A stretch of DNA of 64,000 bases from Thermoactinospora rubra (GTDB lineage: Bacteria; Actinomycetota; Actinomycetes; Streptosporangiales; Streptosporangiaceae), in the NCBI RefSeq assembly GCF_002093975.1, contig NZ_MSZZ01000042.1:1-64000 (forward strand). The letters are read 5' to 3'. Positions within the stretch are counted from its first letter, which is position 1; every line of letters begins with the position of its first letter. Below the pieces are notes generated by a model. It had not been told where the DNA came from and did not search any database. It saw only the letters and a program-made list of their open reading frames with translations. A program made the translations under genes and the position numbers. Positions 9,415 to 17,469 of this stretch are shown here, piece after piece.

Positions 9415-10568
9415 GTGTACTCCCCCGTCATGAGGTAGACGGCCGCGTGGCGGGCGCGGGCGCGCACGGTCTCCAGGTCGTCGCCGAGCGCCGTGACGTG
9501 CCCGATCTTGCGGCCCGGCCGTACGTCCTTGCCGTAGAAGTGGACCTTGACGCCGGGGTCGTGGGCCATCACGTGCTCGTAGCGGGCGTAGATGTCGGGG
9601 TCCTCGCCGCCGAGCAGGTTGGCCATGACGACGACCGGCGCGGTCATCGCGGGCGAGCCGAGCGGCAGGTCGAGGACGGCGCGCAGGTGCTGCTCGAACT
9701 GGGAGGTGCGGGCGCCCTCGATGGTCCAGTGCCCGGAGTTGTGCGGGCGCATGGCCAGCTCGTTGACCACGAACCCCTGGGCGGTCTGGAACATCTCCAC
9801 CGCCAGCAGCCCGGTCACGCCGAGCTCGTCGGCGATCGTCAGGGCGATGCGCTGCGCCTGCGCGGCCTGCTCGGGGTCCAGCCCGGGGGCCGGCGCCAGC
9901 ACCTCGACGCAGATGCCGTCGCGCTGCACGGTCTCCACGACGGGGTAGCTCACGCCCTGCCCGTGCGGGGAGCGGGCGACGAGCACCGCCACCTCGCGCT
10001 CGAACGGCACGAACGCCTCGGCCATCAGCGGCACCCCGCTGTCCAGCACCTCGGCGGCGTCATCGGCCGAGCGGCACACCCACACCCCGCGGCCGTCGTA
10101 GCCGCCCCTGACCGCCTTGAGCACGACCGGCCAGCCGTGCTCGCCGCCGAACGCCTCGACGTCCGCCCGCGAGGAGATCCGGGCCCAGGCCGGGCACGGC
10201 GCGCCGATCGCGGTGAGCCGTTCGCGCATGACGGCCTTGTCCTGGGCGTGCACCAGGGCCTCGGCACCCGGGTGGACGGCGTGGCCGTCGGCGGCCAGGG
10301 CGCGGACGTGCTCGGTGGGCACGTGCTCATGGTCGAAGGTGACGGCGTCGCAGCCCTTGGCGAACTCGCGCAGGTCCGCCAGGTCGCGGTAGTCGCCGAC
10401 GCGGGTGTCCACGATCACCTTGGCGGCGCTCTCGTCGTGGGAGTTCGCCAGCACGCGCAGCGCGATGCCCAGGGCGATCGCGGGCGGCTGGGTCATGCGG
10501 GCCAGCTGGCCGGCGCCGACGATGCCGACCACGGGAGCGACGACAGGGCCGACTACGGGGTCTTTCAC
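9411..10568 (-). CDS. purK: N5-carboxyaminoimidazole ribonucleotide synthase
   Basis: A 385-residue ATP-grasp enzyme that makes N5-CAIR from AIR, ATP and bicarbonate. The N-terminal VVGIVGAGQLARM, the ATP-binding GWPVVLKAVRGGYDGRGVW, and the C-terminal NELAMRPHNSGHWTIEG are all diagnostic. The GTG at 10568 is chosen; TATGCT lies 8 bases upstream, so the transcript may be nearly leaderless. purE overlaps its stop. Confidence 0.95.
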   Translation of the reverse strand: MKDPVVGPVVAPVVGIVGAGQLARMTQPPAIALGIALRVLANSHDESAAKVIVDTRVGDYRDLADLREFAKGCDAVTFDHEHVPTEHVRALAADGHAVHPGAEALVHAQDKAVMRERLTAIGAPCPAWARISSRADVEAFGGEHGWPVVLKAVRGGYDGRGVWVCRSADDAAEVLDSGVPLMAEAFVPFEREVAVLVARSPHGQGVSYPVVETVQRDGICVEVLAPAPGLDPEQAAQAQRIALTIADELGVTGLLAVEMFQTAQGFVVNELAMRPHNSGHWTIEGARTSQFEQHLRAVLDLPLGSPAMTAPVVVMANLLGGEDPDIYARYEHVMAHDPGVKVHFYGKDVRPGRKIGHVTALGDDLETVRARARHAAVYLMTGEYT

Positions 10569-10631
10569 GTGACCTGAGCATACCTGGGCACGTCGAGTGG
10601 GCACGTCGAGCGTTCCGTGCCGGACCGCACG

Positions 10632-11417
10632 TCAGGCGGGCAGCTCCGCGCGGCGGACGGCGACCGTGGACAGCTTGTTGGCCGCGGTGATCTCGGTGGC
10701 GAGCAGCACGAGCTCGGTCTTGCCGCCGCCGGTGACCCGCAGCGCGTGGAAGACCAGCATGGCGCCCTCCGACAGGGCCAGCGTGCGCCCGCCGCCCGGC
10801 AGCAGCTCCACCTCGGCCTCGCGCGCCGTCACCTCCTCGCGCAGCTCGCGCATGGGGTCGCCGGCGGGGAAGCGGATGCCGCTGACCCCGGCCGGGTCGG
10901 TGAGGTAGGTGAGGTGGCGCTGCGGCACCAGGCGGGCCCGCACGGCGGTGCCCGGCGCCGGGCTGGCCTGCGCCGCGTGGGCCGGCGCGTCCCCCACGAC
11001 GGGGATGGGCCCGGACGCGAGCCGCCAGCGGCCGTCGTCCCGGGCGAACACGAAGTAGGCGGGCCGCGGCGCCCGGGCCAGCGCGGCGAACCAGCCGCCG
11101 TCCTCGGGCAGGAAGAACTCGGGGTCGCGGTAGGCGGCCAGGTCGCCGTCCGGGGCGGCGTCGGGGCAGGCGCGGCCCAGCACGTTCTCCGCCCAGGTCG
11201 TGTAATGCCTGACCGCGGCGCAGTCGCGTTCCTTCCACGCCTTCTCCAGCGGGCCGAGGACCTTGAAGGCCTCCTCGGCCTCGGTGCGGGTGACGGCGGC
11301 GGCAGAGGCAGGCGAGGGCGCGGTGGTGGACCCGGCCACCTGGTCGATGTGCGCCGCGCCGCATCCCGTGGCCGCCATGGACAAGCCGATCAGCACAACG
11401 ATCAAAGGTCGCCGCAC
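10632..11417 (-). CDS. Hypothetical lipoprotein
   Basis: A 261-residue predicted lipoprotein: signal peptide MRRPLIVVLIGLSMAATGC with Cys19 as lipid site, then an Ala/Pro/Ser-rich spacer. The mature part resembles uncharacterised actinomycete proteins that carry a nuclear-transport-factor-like fold, but no catalytic motif is visible. GTG start with GAGGG upstream. It stands upstream of purK on the same strand, 63 bases away, and may be cotranscribed; a functional link is not evident. Confidence 0.75.
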   Translation of the reverse strand: MRRPLIVVLIGLSMAATGCGAAHIDQVAGSTTAPSPASAAAVTRTEAEEAFKVLGPLEKAWKERDCAAVRHYTTWAENVLGRACPDAAPDGDLAAYRDPEFFLPEDGGWFAALARAPRPAYFVFARDDGRWRLASGPIPVVGDAPAHAAQASPAPGTAVRARLVPQRHLTYLTDPAGVSGIRFPAGDPMRELREEVTAREAEVELLPGGGRTLALSEGAMLVFHALRVTGGGKTELVLLATEITAANKLSTVAVRRAELPA

Positions 11418-11624
11418 GGTAGGTCCCTCGAGGTCTGGTATGGCACGTCAGCGTAGTGGGTGAGCTCCCGCGATTTCCCCGATAACGCAAATTCCGTTCA
11501 TATGGCGATATTTGGGGGAGCGTTCTTTGTGCGTGGATGATGAGGTCCGGCGGGCCCCGGCTGGGGTGTCCGGCCGGTACCCTGGGGAGGTCGTGCAGCT
11601 GACCAGGAAGGAACCGAGCCGGAC

Positions 11625-12107
11625 GTGAGGGTCATCAAAGCCGCCTACCAGCGGTTCGCCCACCTGGTCCACGAGCTCGCGAAGTTCGGCACCGTCGGCG
11701 CGCTGGCGTTCGTGCTCGACTTCGCGATGCTCAACCTGTTTCACGTGGCCATCGGCCTCGGCCCGCTGACCTCCAAGGTCTTCGCCACGATCATCTCCAC
11801 GACGTTCGCCTACTTCGCCAACCGCCACTGGACCTTCCGGCACCGCGAGCAGAGCGGCCTGGGCCGGGAGTACTTCCTGTTCTTCCTGTTCAACGGCATC
11901 GCGCTGCTCATCGGCCTGCTGGTGATCGGCTTCACGGCCTACACGCTCGGCCTCACCGACCCGATCAGCTACAACGTCGCCAACATCATCGGCGTCGCCC
12001 TGGGCACGCTGTTCCGCTACTGGTCCTACAAGCGCTGGGTGTTCCTGGAGGCGACCGAGCCGATCCCCCAGGAGCTGCCGGAGGCCGGGATCAAGCGGGG
12101 CCGCTGA
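11625..12107 (+). CDS. GtrA-family membrane protein
   Basis: A 160-residue protein with four predicted membrane helices and the family landmarks ELAKFGTVGALAFVLDFAMLN, FANRHWTFRH and FRYWSYKRWVF. GtrA proteins are thought to flip or carry lipid-linked sugars during cell-surface glycan assembly. GTG start. An upstream TACCCT (about 11578-11583) may be its -10. The last 17 bases overlap the convergent histidine kinase gene. Confidence 0.9.
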   Translation: MRVIKAAYQRFAHLVHELAKFGTVGALAFVLDFAMLNLFHVAIGLGPLTSKVFATIISTTFAYFANRHWTFRHREQSGLGREYFLFFLFNGIALLIGLLVIGFTAYTLGLTDPISYNVANIIGVALGTLFRYWSYKRWVFLEATEPIPQELPEAGIKRGR

Positions 12108-13368
12108 CCACGCGGTTGCGGCTGGTCTCCTCCACCGGGCGCAGGAACACGGCGAAGGCCGCGGGGCGCCGCCGTACCAGCTCCAGACGGCCGCCGTCGG
12201 CGGCGGCCATGGCGCGGGCGAGCGTCAGCCCCAGGCCGGTGCCCCCGCCGCCGCTCACGTTGCGCTCGAAGACCCGCGGCGCCAGCTTGTCGTCGATGCC
12301 CGGGCCCTGGTCGGCCACCTCGATGACGATGTAGTTGTCGCTGTTGCTGGTCGTCACCGTGGTCGGGCCGCCGCCGTGGCGCAGCGAGTTCTCCAGGAGG
12401 GTGGCGATCACCTGGCCCAGGCCGCCCTCGGTCGCCAGGGCGCACAGCCCCCGCGAGCCGTCCAGCAGCAACTGCCGGCCCTCGCGGCGGAAGGCGGGCT
12501 CCCACTCGGTGATCTGCTGGATGATCACCTCGTCCACCGACAGCGGCCTGGCCTGGGCATGGCGCTGCCGCCGGGCGGCGGCCAGCAGCTCGTCGATGAC
12601 CGCGGTCAGCCGTTCGGCCTGGACGATCGCCGCCTCGCCCTCCTCACGGACGATGCTGGGCTGGTCGGCGGCGGCGACGATCTCCTCCAGCCGCATGGTC
12701 AGCCCCGTCAGCGGCGTGCGCAGCTGGTGGGAGGCGTCCGTGGCGAACTCGCGCTCCCTGGTGAGCAGGTCGGAGATGCGCGCCGCGCTGCGGTCGAGCA
12801 CCTCGGCCACGCGGTCGAGCTCGGGGATGCCGTAGCGGTGCCTGCTCGGCTTGGCGTTGCCCGAGCCCAGCCGTTCGGCGATCCTGGCCAGGTCCTGCAG
12901 GGGCAGCGTCAGCCGCCGGGACTGGACGATGGCCAGCCCCACCGCCACGGCCAGCGCCGCGGCGGCCAGCGCGACGATGAGGAGCAGACGCGCGCGGACG
13001 TCCTGCTCCACCGCCCCCTTGTCTCTGCTCACGCGCACGTAGACGCCGTCTTCTGACTTGGCGTCCTCCCACATCACGCGGTCGGCGGGCACCTCGGTGC
13101 CCACGATCAGAGCCCTCGGCGGGTTTCCCGTCGTGTAGATCTGGATGAAGCGATCCGGATAGTTCTGCTCGATCTGGCGCGGATCGATCGGCGTCTCCTG
13201 GATCTGGGCGTACTCGACTTCCTGGACCAGGCGGTTGGCCTCCCCCTGGAGCTGCTGGGCCGCGTCCTCCACGATCAGGCGGCTGACCACGATCCCCAGG
13301 GGGACTCCGAGCAGCAGGACCGCGATGACCGCCACGACCAGGGTCGAGGAGAGCAGGCGACGCCGCAT
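12091..13368 (-). CDS. Sensor histidine kinase
   Basis: A 425-residue membrane kinase. It has an N-terminal helix (about 10-30), an extracellular sensor region to about 145, a second helix (VRARLLLIVALAAAALAVAVG...), a HAMP linker, and a HisKA domain with phospho-acceptor His in FATDASHQLRTPLTG. The HATPase domain has N-box LLENSLRHGG, G1 DQGPGID and G2 GGTGLGL. It would phosphorylate the response regulator encoded 3 bases upstream in the same operon. The stimulus is unknown. Confidence 0.95.
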   Translation of the reverse strand: MRRRLLSSTLVVAVIAVLLLGVPLGIVVSRLIVEDAAQQLQGEANRLVQEVEYAQIQETPIDPRQIEQNYPDRFIQIYTTGNPPRALIVGTEVPADRVMWEDAKSEDGVYVRVSRDKGAVEQDVRARLLLIVALAAAALAVAVGLAIVQSRRLTLPLQDLARIAERLGSGNAKPSRHRYGIPELDRVAEVLDRSAARISDLLTREREFATDASHQLRTPLTGLTMRLEEIVAAADQPSIVREEGEAAIVQAERLTAVIDELLAAARRQRHAQARPLSVDEVIIQQITEWEPAFRREGRQLLLDGSRGLCALATEGGLGQVIATLLENSLRHGGGPTTVTTSNSDNYIVIEVADQGPGIDDKLAPRVFERNVSGGGGTGLGLTLARAMAAADGGRLELVRRRPAAFAVFLRPVEETSRNRVVSGPA

Positions 13369-13371
13369 CGC

Positions 13372-14040
13372 CTACTCACGCTCGAACCGGAAGCCGACTC
13401 CCCGGACCGTGGTGATGTAACGCGGCTTGGCGGCGTCGTCGCCCAGCTTGCGGCGCAGCCATGAGATGTGCATGTCGAGCGTCTTGGTCGAGCCCCACCA
13501 GTTGGTGTCCCACACCTCGCGCATGATCTGCTCGCGGGTGACCACCTTGCCGGCGTCGCGCACCAGCACGCGGAGCAGGTCGAACTCCTTGGTCGTCAGG
13601 TGCAGTTCCTTGTCGCCCATCCAGGCGCGCCGGGAGTCCGCGTCGATCCGCACACCCTGGACCACGGGGGTCTCGCTGGTGCCGCGGCGCAACAGCGCGC
13701 GGACCCGGGCGAGCAGCTCGGCGAGCCGGAAGGGTTTGGTGACGTAGTCGTCCGCACCCGCGTCGAGCCCGACCACGGTGTCGACCTCGTCGACACGGGC
13801 CGTGAGGATCAGCACCGGGGTGCCGTGACCCTCGGCGCGGATGCGGCGGGCGACCTCCAGGCCATCCATTTCGGGAAGGCCCAGGTCGAGCACGATGAGG
13901 TCGATGCCACCCGACAGGGCCCGCTCCAGGGCCTGCGGGCCGTCGGGGGTCACCTCGACCTGATAGCCCTCGCGGCGCAGCGCGCGGGCGAGCGGCTCGG
14001 AGATCGAGGCGTCATCCTCGGCGAGAAGTACGCTGGTCAT
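13372..14040 (-). CDS. OmpR/PhoB-family response regulator
   Basis: A 222-residue two-domain regulator. The receiver domain has acidic pocket E8/D9, phospho-acceptor Asp52 (LIVLDLGLPEMDG) and Lys in DYVTKPF. The C-terminal winged helix ends in the family tail ITTVRGVGFRFE. It is first in an operon with the histidine kinase. The coding-strand TACGAT (14052-14047) is 6 bases before the ATG, suggesting a leaderless mRNA. This box lies inside one of two direct repeats at 14042-14069 that may be its own binding site. Confidence 0.95.
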   Translation of the reverse strand: MTSVLLAEDDASISEPLARALRREGYQVEVTPDGPQALERALSGGIDLIVLDLGLPEMDGLEVARRIRAEGHGTPVLILTARVDEVDTVVGLDAGADDYVTKPFRLAELLARVRALLRRGTSETPVVQGVRIDADSRRAWMGDKELHLTTKEFDLLRVLVRDAGKVVTREQIMREVWDTNWWGSTKTLDMHISWLRRKLGDDAAKPRYITTVRGVGFRFERE

Positions 14041-14041
14041 G

Positions 14042-14069
14042 AAGCGATCGTAGGACCTTAAGCGATCGT
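14042..14069. promoter_or_regulatory. Direct repeats at response-regulator promoter
   Basis: The 10-mer AAGCGATCGT occurs at 14042-14051 and 14060-14069, directly upstream of the regulator start. One copy includes its probable -10 (TACGAT on the minus strand). OmpR-type regulators bind direct repeats, so autoregulation is a reasonable inference. Confidence 0.45.
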
Positions 14070-14207
14070 TTCCCGGCCACAGCGCGCGGTTTGACTTGTC
14101 GTTGACCTATCCATTGGACTGGGCAAACGCAGATAAATGTCGGCTAGTCGGCGTTAAATTAGCGCGATCTTCGTTGGGCAGGGGAAAACCGGGCTTGCGA
14201 CAAAGCA

Positions 14208-14243
14208 GACACGCCCGCCGGAACACCTTCCGGCGGGCGTGTC
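14208..14243. terminator. Hairpin terminator after bfr
   Basis: A perfect 16-bp stem (GACACGCCCGCCGGAA / TTCCGGCGGGCGTGTC) with a four-base loop, 14 bases past the bfr stop on the minus strand. A weak T-rich stretch follows, so it acts as an intrinsic terminator of the less U-dependent kind common in actinomycetes. Confidence 0.8.
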
Positions 14244-14257
14244 GCGTGAAGTCGGGA

Positions 14258-14743
14258 TCAGTCGTCGCCCGAGGGCGGCTCGGCGTAGCGGGCCAGGTAC
14301 AGCTGCTCACCGAGGCTGCGGATCAGCGACAGCTCGGTCTCCAGGTAGTCGATGTGCTGCTCCTCGTCCTCGAGGATCTTCTCGAAGATGCGCGCGGAGG
14401 TGGTGTCGCCCTTCTCGCGCATCAGCTGGATGGCGGGGCGCAGTCGCTGCACCACCCCCATCTCCACCTCCAGGTCGGCGCGGAGCTGCTCCTCCACCGT
14501 CTGCCCGATGTGCAGCGTGCCCAGGCGCTGGTAGTTGGGCAGGCCCTCGAGGAACAGGATCCGGTCGGTGAGCCACTCGGCGTGGCGCATCTCCTCGATG
14601 GACTCCTCGCGGGTGTGCCTGGCAAGCCGCGTGTAGCCCCAGTTCTCCTGCATCTTGGCGTGCAGGAAGTATTGGTTGATGGCCGTCAGCTCGGCCGTCA
14701 GCTGCTCGTTGAGCAGTTCGATGATCTGCTTGTCGCCCTGCAT
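14258..14743 (-). CDS. bfr: Bacterioferritin
   Basis: A 161-residue haem-containing ferritin that oxidises Fe(II) and stores it as mineral in a 24-mer shell. Ferroxidase ligands Glu18, Glu51 and His54 and the later Glu (EDEEQH) are present, as is the haem ligand Met52. GAGGAG lies 9 bases before the ATG. It follows bfd by 17 bases in one operon, whose promoter carries two iron boxes, so iron storage and release are made together under iron control. Confidence 0.97.
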   Translation of the reverse strand: MQGDKQIIELLNEQLTAELTAINQYFLHAKMQENWGYTRLARHTREESIEEMRHAEWLTDRILFLEGLPNYQRLGTLHIGQTVEEQLRADLEVEMGVVQRLRPAIQLMREKGDTTSARIFEKILEDEEQHIDYLETELSLIRSLGEQLYLARYAEPPSGDD

Positions 14744-14760
14744 GGAACGGGCTCCTCGTG

Positions 14761-14940
14761 CTATGCGGTCGCTGTCAACTCTTCAGACCGCTTCAGCATT
14801 GCACAGATCTTCCGCACGCAAGAGGCGCAGTCCGCTCCGGCGCCGGTGGTGTCGCGTATCTGCCTGGCGGAGCGAGCACCTGCGGCAATGCAGTCGTGGA
14901 CCTCGTTTTCGGTCACGGCTCGGCAGATGCAGACGTACAT
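14761..14940 (-). CDS. bfd: Bacterioferritin-associated ferredoxin
   Basis: A 59-residue [2Fe-2S] protein found by translating the gap upstream of bfr: MYVCICRAVTENEVHDC... with cluster ligands Cys4, Cys6, Cys38 and Cys41 (ADCASC). Bfd docks on bacterioferritin and passes electrons to release stored iron. ATG at 14940, stop TAG at 14763-14761. It precedes bfr by 17 bases. The iron box at 14966-14984 starts 26 bases upstream of the ATG. Confidence 0.95.
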   Translation of the reverse strand: MYVCICRAVTENEVHDCIAAGARSARQIRDTTGAGADCASCVRKICAMLKRSEELTATA

Positions 14941-14965
14941 GCGGGAGACGACCCTCTCTGATCCA

Positions 14966-15013
14966 TAAGGTTAGGCACACCTAAGATAGCTCACTATGGT
15001 TAGGCTTGCCTAC
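14966..15013. promoter_or_regulatory. Two IdeR/DmdR iron boxes upstream of bfd-bfr
   Basis: TAAGGTTAGGCACACCTAA (14966-14984) matches 16 of 19 positions of the actinobacterial iron box TTAGGTTAGGCTAACCTAA. TATGGTTAGGCTTGCCTAC (14995-15013) matches 14 of 19. Tandem boxes upstream of a storage gene resemble mycobacterial bfrA, where IdeR with Fe(II) activates; the direction of control here is inference. Confidence 0.85.
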
Positions 15014-15018
15014 GTGGG

Positions 15019-15055
15019 GTGCGACACAGGCATGACAAGTGCGACACAGGCATGA
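15019..15055. repeat. 17-bp direct repeat, 20-bp period
   Basis: GTGCGACACAGGCATGA occurs at 15019-15035 and 15039-15055. It lies in the gap between the iron boxes and the end of the adenylate cyclase gene. Its two-helical-turn spacing is compatible with a protein binding site, but no function is assigned. Confidence 0.7.
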
Positions 15056-15079
15056 TCCACCCATGAGTGGACACTCCGC

Positions 15080-16042
15080 CTAGGACGTCTTCTTCCGGAT
15101 CACGTAGGGCTGGACCAGCCCCAATCCCCGCGCCGGCCTGCGCCGCAGCCGTACGGTCTCGACCCCTACGACGTCCCGCAACCCCTCGGCGAGTGCCTGG
15201 TCCACCAGCACCGTGCCGGGCCTCGCGATGGCCGTCAGCCGGGCGGCCAGGTTCACCGTGGTGCCGAAGACGTCGCCCATCATGGGCAGCACCGGCCCGT
15301 ACGCCATGCCGATGCGCATGTCCTCGCCCACCAGCGCCAGGGCGATGTCGGCGGCCTGGCCGGGCGTGGGCGCGGTGAACAGCACCTCGTCGCCCAGCGT
15401 CTTGACCAGCCGCGCGCCGTGCGCGGCGATGACGTCGGCGGCGCGCGCCTCGAACCCCTCCACGAGCGCGGCCAGCTCCGCCTCGTCCAGCTCGCGCGAG
15501 CGCCGCGTGAAGGACACCAGGTCGGCGAAGCCCACGGCCAGGGTGGCGCGGGTCGGCACCGCCTCCTCACTCGTGTCGGCGATCGTCAGCAGCCGGGTGC
15601 CGGCGGCGGCCAGCTGGGCGCGCCAGACGTGGACGAGCACCTGCTCGAAGTCGGGCAGCAGCATCTCCGCCACCCGCATGACGCGGGCCAGGTCCTCGTC
15701 GGAGGGCTCCCGGTCGGGCGGCAGCATGGCGCCCAGCATGATCTCGGTCTGCCACTGCGCCAGCCGGGCGGTGGTCTGGCCCAGCGCCCTGGCCATGCGG
15801 ACGGAGGTCTCCTCGTCCAGCAGCCCGGTGTCGAGCATGGTCCTGACCCGGCGCAGCGCGGCGACGTCGGCGTCGGTGAAGGCCACCGCGTCGTCCGGCA
15901 GCGTGGCGAAGCCCAGCGCCCGCCACAGCCGCTCGGCCAGCGCCGAGGACACTCCCGCCTTCTCGGCCACCTCCAGGCGCGTGTAGCGGGGGCCCGGGCC
16001 GACGAACAGCCGCTCGATCTCCTCGGGCGTCGGCCTAGGCAT
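15080..16042 (-). CDS. Class III adenylate/guanylate cyclase
   Basis: A 320-residue soluble cyclase. An N-terminal helical domain (about 1-160) resembles the regulatory domain of mycobacterial Rv1264-type, pH-responsive cyclases. The catalytic domain (about 165-320) keeps metal Asp174 and Asp218, substrate-binding Lys214 (VKTLGDEVLF), and the transition-state pair Asn264/Arg268 (VNLAARL), so it should be active, most likely making cAMP. It is last in the birA-PH protein-cyclase order, 26 bases after the PH gene. Confidence 0.92.
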   Translation of the reverse strand: MPRPTPEEIERLFVGPGPRYTRLEVAEKAGVSSALAERLWRALGFATLPDDAVAFTDADVAALRRVRTMLDTGLLDEETSVRMARALGQTTARLAQWQTEIMLGAMLPPDREPSDEDLARVMRVAEMLLPDFEQVLVHVWRAQLAAAGTRLLTIADTSEEAVPTRATLAVGFADLVSFTRRSRELDEAELAALVEGFEARAADVIAAHGARLVKTLGDEVLFTAPTPGQAADIALALVGEDMRIGMAYGPVLPMMGDVFGTTVNLAARLTAIARPGTVLVDQALAEGLRDVVGVETVRLRRRPARGLGLVQPYVIRKKTS

Positions 16043-16078
16043 GCCGTACGGTCTCCCGGGGCGCCGGCCTAGGCATGC
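16031..16078. repeat. 14-bp direct repeat across a gene junction
   Basis: CGGCCTAGGCATGC occurs at 16031-16044 and 16065-16078. On the minus strand the first-read copy holds the stop of the PH-domain gene and the second holds the start codon of the cyclase gene. It looks like a small segmental duplication that created or moved the junction. Confidence 0.8.
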
Positions 16079-16584
16079 TGGTCGACGTCGCCGTCGGAGG
16101 CGTCCTCGACCAGGCGGAACAGCTCGGCGCGGACCTCCTGGATGCGCGGGATGTCCTTCAGCGCGATCTGCCCCTTCTCCCCCGCCGACTCCACCGTGAG
16201 CGTGCCGCAGCCGAGCAGGCGCTCGAAGAGGGTCTGGTCGGAGCTGACGGTGTTGACCTTGGTCATGGGGATCTCGTCGGTGGACTTGTTGAGCACCCCG
16301 GTGCTGATGGTGAAGCGGTGCGTGGTCAGCACGTAGCCGGTGTTCTTCCACCGCAGGTACGGCACGAACGACCAGACCGTCAGCAGGATGAGCGCGATGG
16401 CGCCGACCGCCAGCCTGGCGTAGAAGGCGTACTGCCAGTCGCCGGGGATGAGGTAGAGCCCGGCGCCCGCCGCGAGGGCGATGAGGAGCAGGGCGAGGAC
16501 CGGCCCGAGGAGCTGCTTCCAGTGGGGGTGGAAGGAGCGGATGCGCCGCTCGCCCTCCGTCAGGTGGTGGTCGGGGAGTGTCAT
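16069..16584 (-). CDS. PH-domain membrane protein (YdbS/bPH2-like)
   Basis: A 171-residue protein with two adjacent membrane helices (about 24-46 and 56-75), followed by a bacterial PH-like domain (YVLTTHRFTISTGVL... IPMTKVNTVSSDQTLFERLLGCGTLTVESAG). Such proteins sit in the cytoplasmic membrane with the PH domain inside. The role is unknown. ATGA overlap with birA upstream shows translational coupling. Confidence 0.88.
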   Translation of the reverse strand: MTLPDHHLTEGERRIRSFHPHWKQLLGPVLALLLIALAAGAGLYLIPGDWQYAFYARLAVGAIALILLTVWSFVPYLRWKNTGYVLTTHRFTISTGVLNKSTDEIPMTKVNTVSSDQTLFERLLGCGTLTVESAGEKGQIALKDIPRIQEVRAELFRLVEDASDGDVDQHA

Positions 16585-17438
16585 GGCGAAAGGCTAGCGT
16601 GGACCACGTCTCCCGCACTGAGCGTGTAGTGCTTGCCTTCGGCGGTGACCTGCAGGTGGCCGCCGGCGTCGACGCCGGTCGCCCGGCCGGTCAGCAGGCG
16701 CTCGCCGGGCAGCTCCACGCGCACGTCGCGGCCGACCGTGGCGCAGGCCGCGAGGTAGGCGGCGCGCAGCCCGCACAGGTCGGCGTCGCCGTCGGCGGCC
16801 GTCCAGTCGCGGTAGTGGGTCTCGACCTCGCGCAGGATCTCGCGCAGCAGCGGGTCGCGGTCCAGCCCCGCGGTGCGCTCGCGGTGGCGGGTACGGCCCG
16901 CCAGCTCGATGGCGATCGACGTCGCCCGCTCGACGGGCAGCTCGCCCGGCCGCAGCGACACGTTGATCCCCATGCCGACGATCACGGCGTCGTCGACCCG
17001 CTCGGCGAGGATCCCGGCGAGCTTGCGCTCCCCGACCAGCAGGTCGTTGGGCCACTTCAGGCGCACGTCGAGCTCGGCCAGGCGGCGCACCGCCGAGGCC
17101 GCGGCCACGCCGAACAGCAGCGGCAGCCAGCCCTGCCGCATCACGGGCACCCGCGGGCGGAACAGCGCGGAGAACGTCAGGCCCGAGCGCGGCGGAGCCG
17201 TCCATGGGCGGCCCAGCCGTCCCTTCCCCGCGAACTGCGCCTCGGCGACCAGCACGGTCCCCTCCGGCGCGCCGGCTCTGGCGGATCTGGCCAGGTCGGC
17301 GTTGGTGGACCCGGTGCGCTCGACGACGGTCACGCCGGTCCACAGCCCGCCGGGCCGCACGAGCGCCCGGGTGAGCGCGGCCTGCGACAGCGGCGGCCGG
17401 TCGAGGTCGGTGTAGCGGGACCGTGGAGGCTCTGCCAT
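16581..17438 (-). CDS. birA: Biotin-[acetyl-CoA-carboxylase] ligase
   Basis: A 285-residue biotin protein ligase that activates biotin as biotinyl-AMP and attaches it to carboxyl-carrier proteins. Motifs: RTGSTNADLA, the biotin loop FAGKGRLGRPW, and KWPNDLLVGERKLAGIL. It lacks the N-terminal repressor winged helix of E. coli BirA, so it is a catalytic-only type. ATG 17438 is chosen because it places the standard start just before the catalytic fold. It would serve acyl-CoA carboxylases such as the accD/accE complex encoded further along. Confidence 0.94.
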   Translation of the reverse strand: MAEPPRSRYTDLDRPPLSQAALTRALVRPGGLWTGVTVVERTGSTNADLARSARAGAPEGTVLVAEAQFAGKGRLGRPWTAPPRSGLTFSALFRPRVPVMRQGWLPLLFGVAAASAVRRLAELDVRLKWPNDLLVGERKLAGILAERVDDAVIVGMGINVSLRPGELPVERATSIAIELAGRTRHRERTAGLDRDPLLREILREVETHYRDWTAADGDADLCGLRAAYLAACATVGRDVRVELPGERLLTGRATGVDAGGHLQVTAEGKHYTLSAGDVVHASLSP

Positions 17439-17469
17439 ATGGCCATCATCCCGGAGGGAAGATGGGAAG

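Noticed and set aside
12300..12360. Possible frameshift in the histidine kinase ATPase domain
   Set aside because: The N, G1 and G2 boxes read through in one frame, so the gene is intact.
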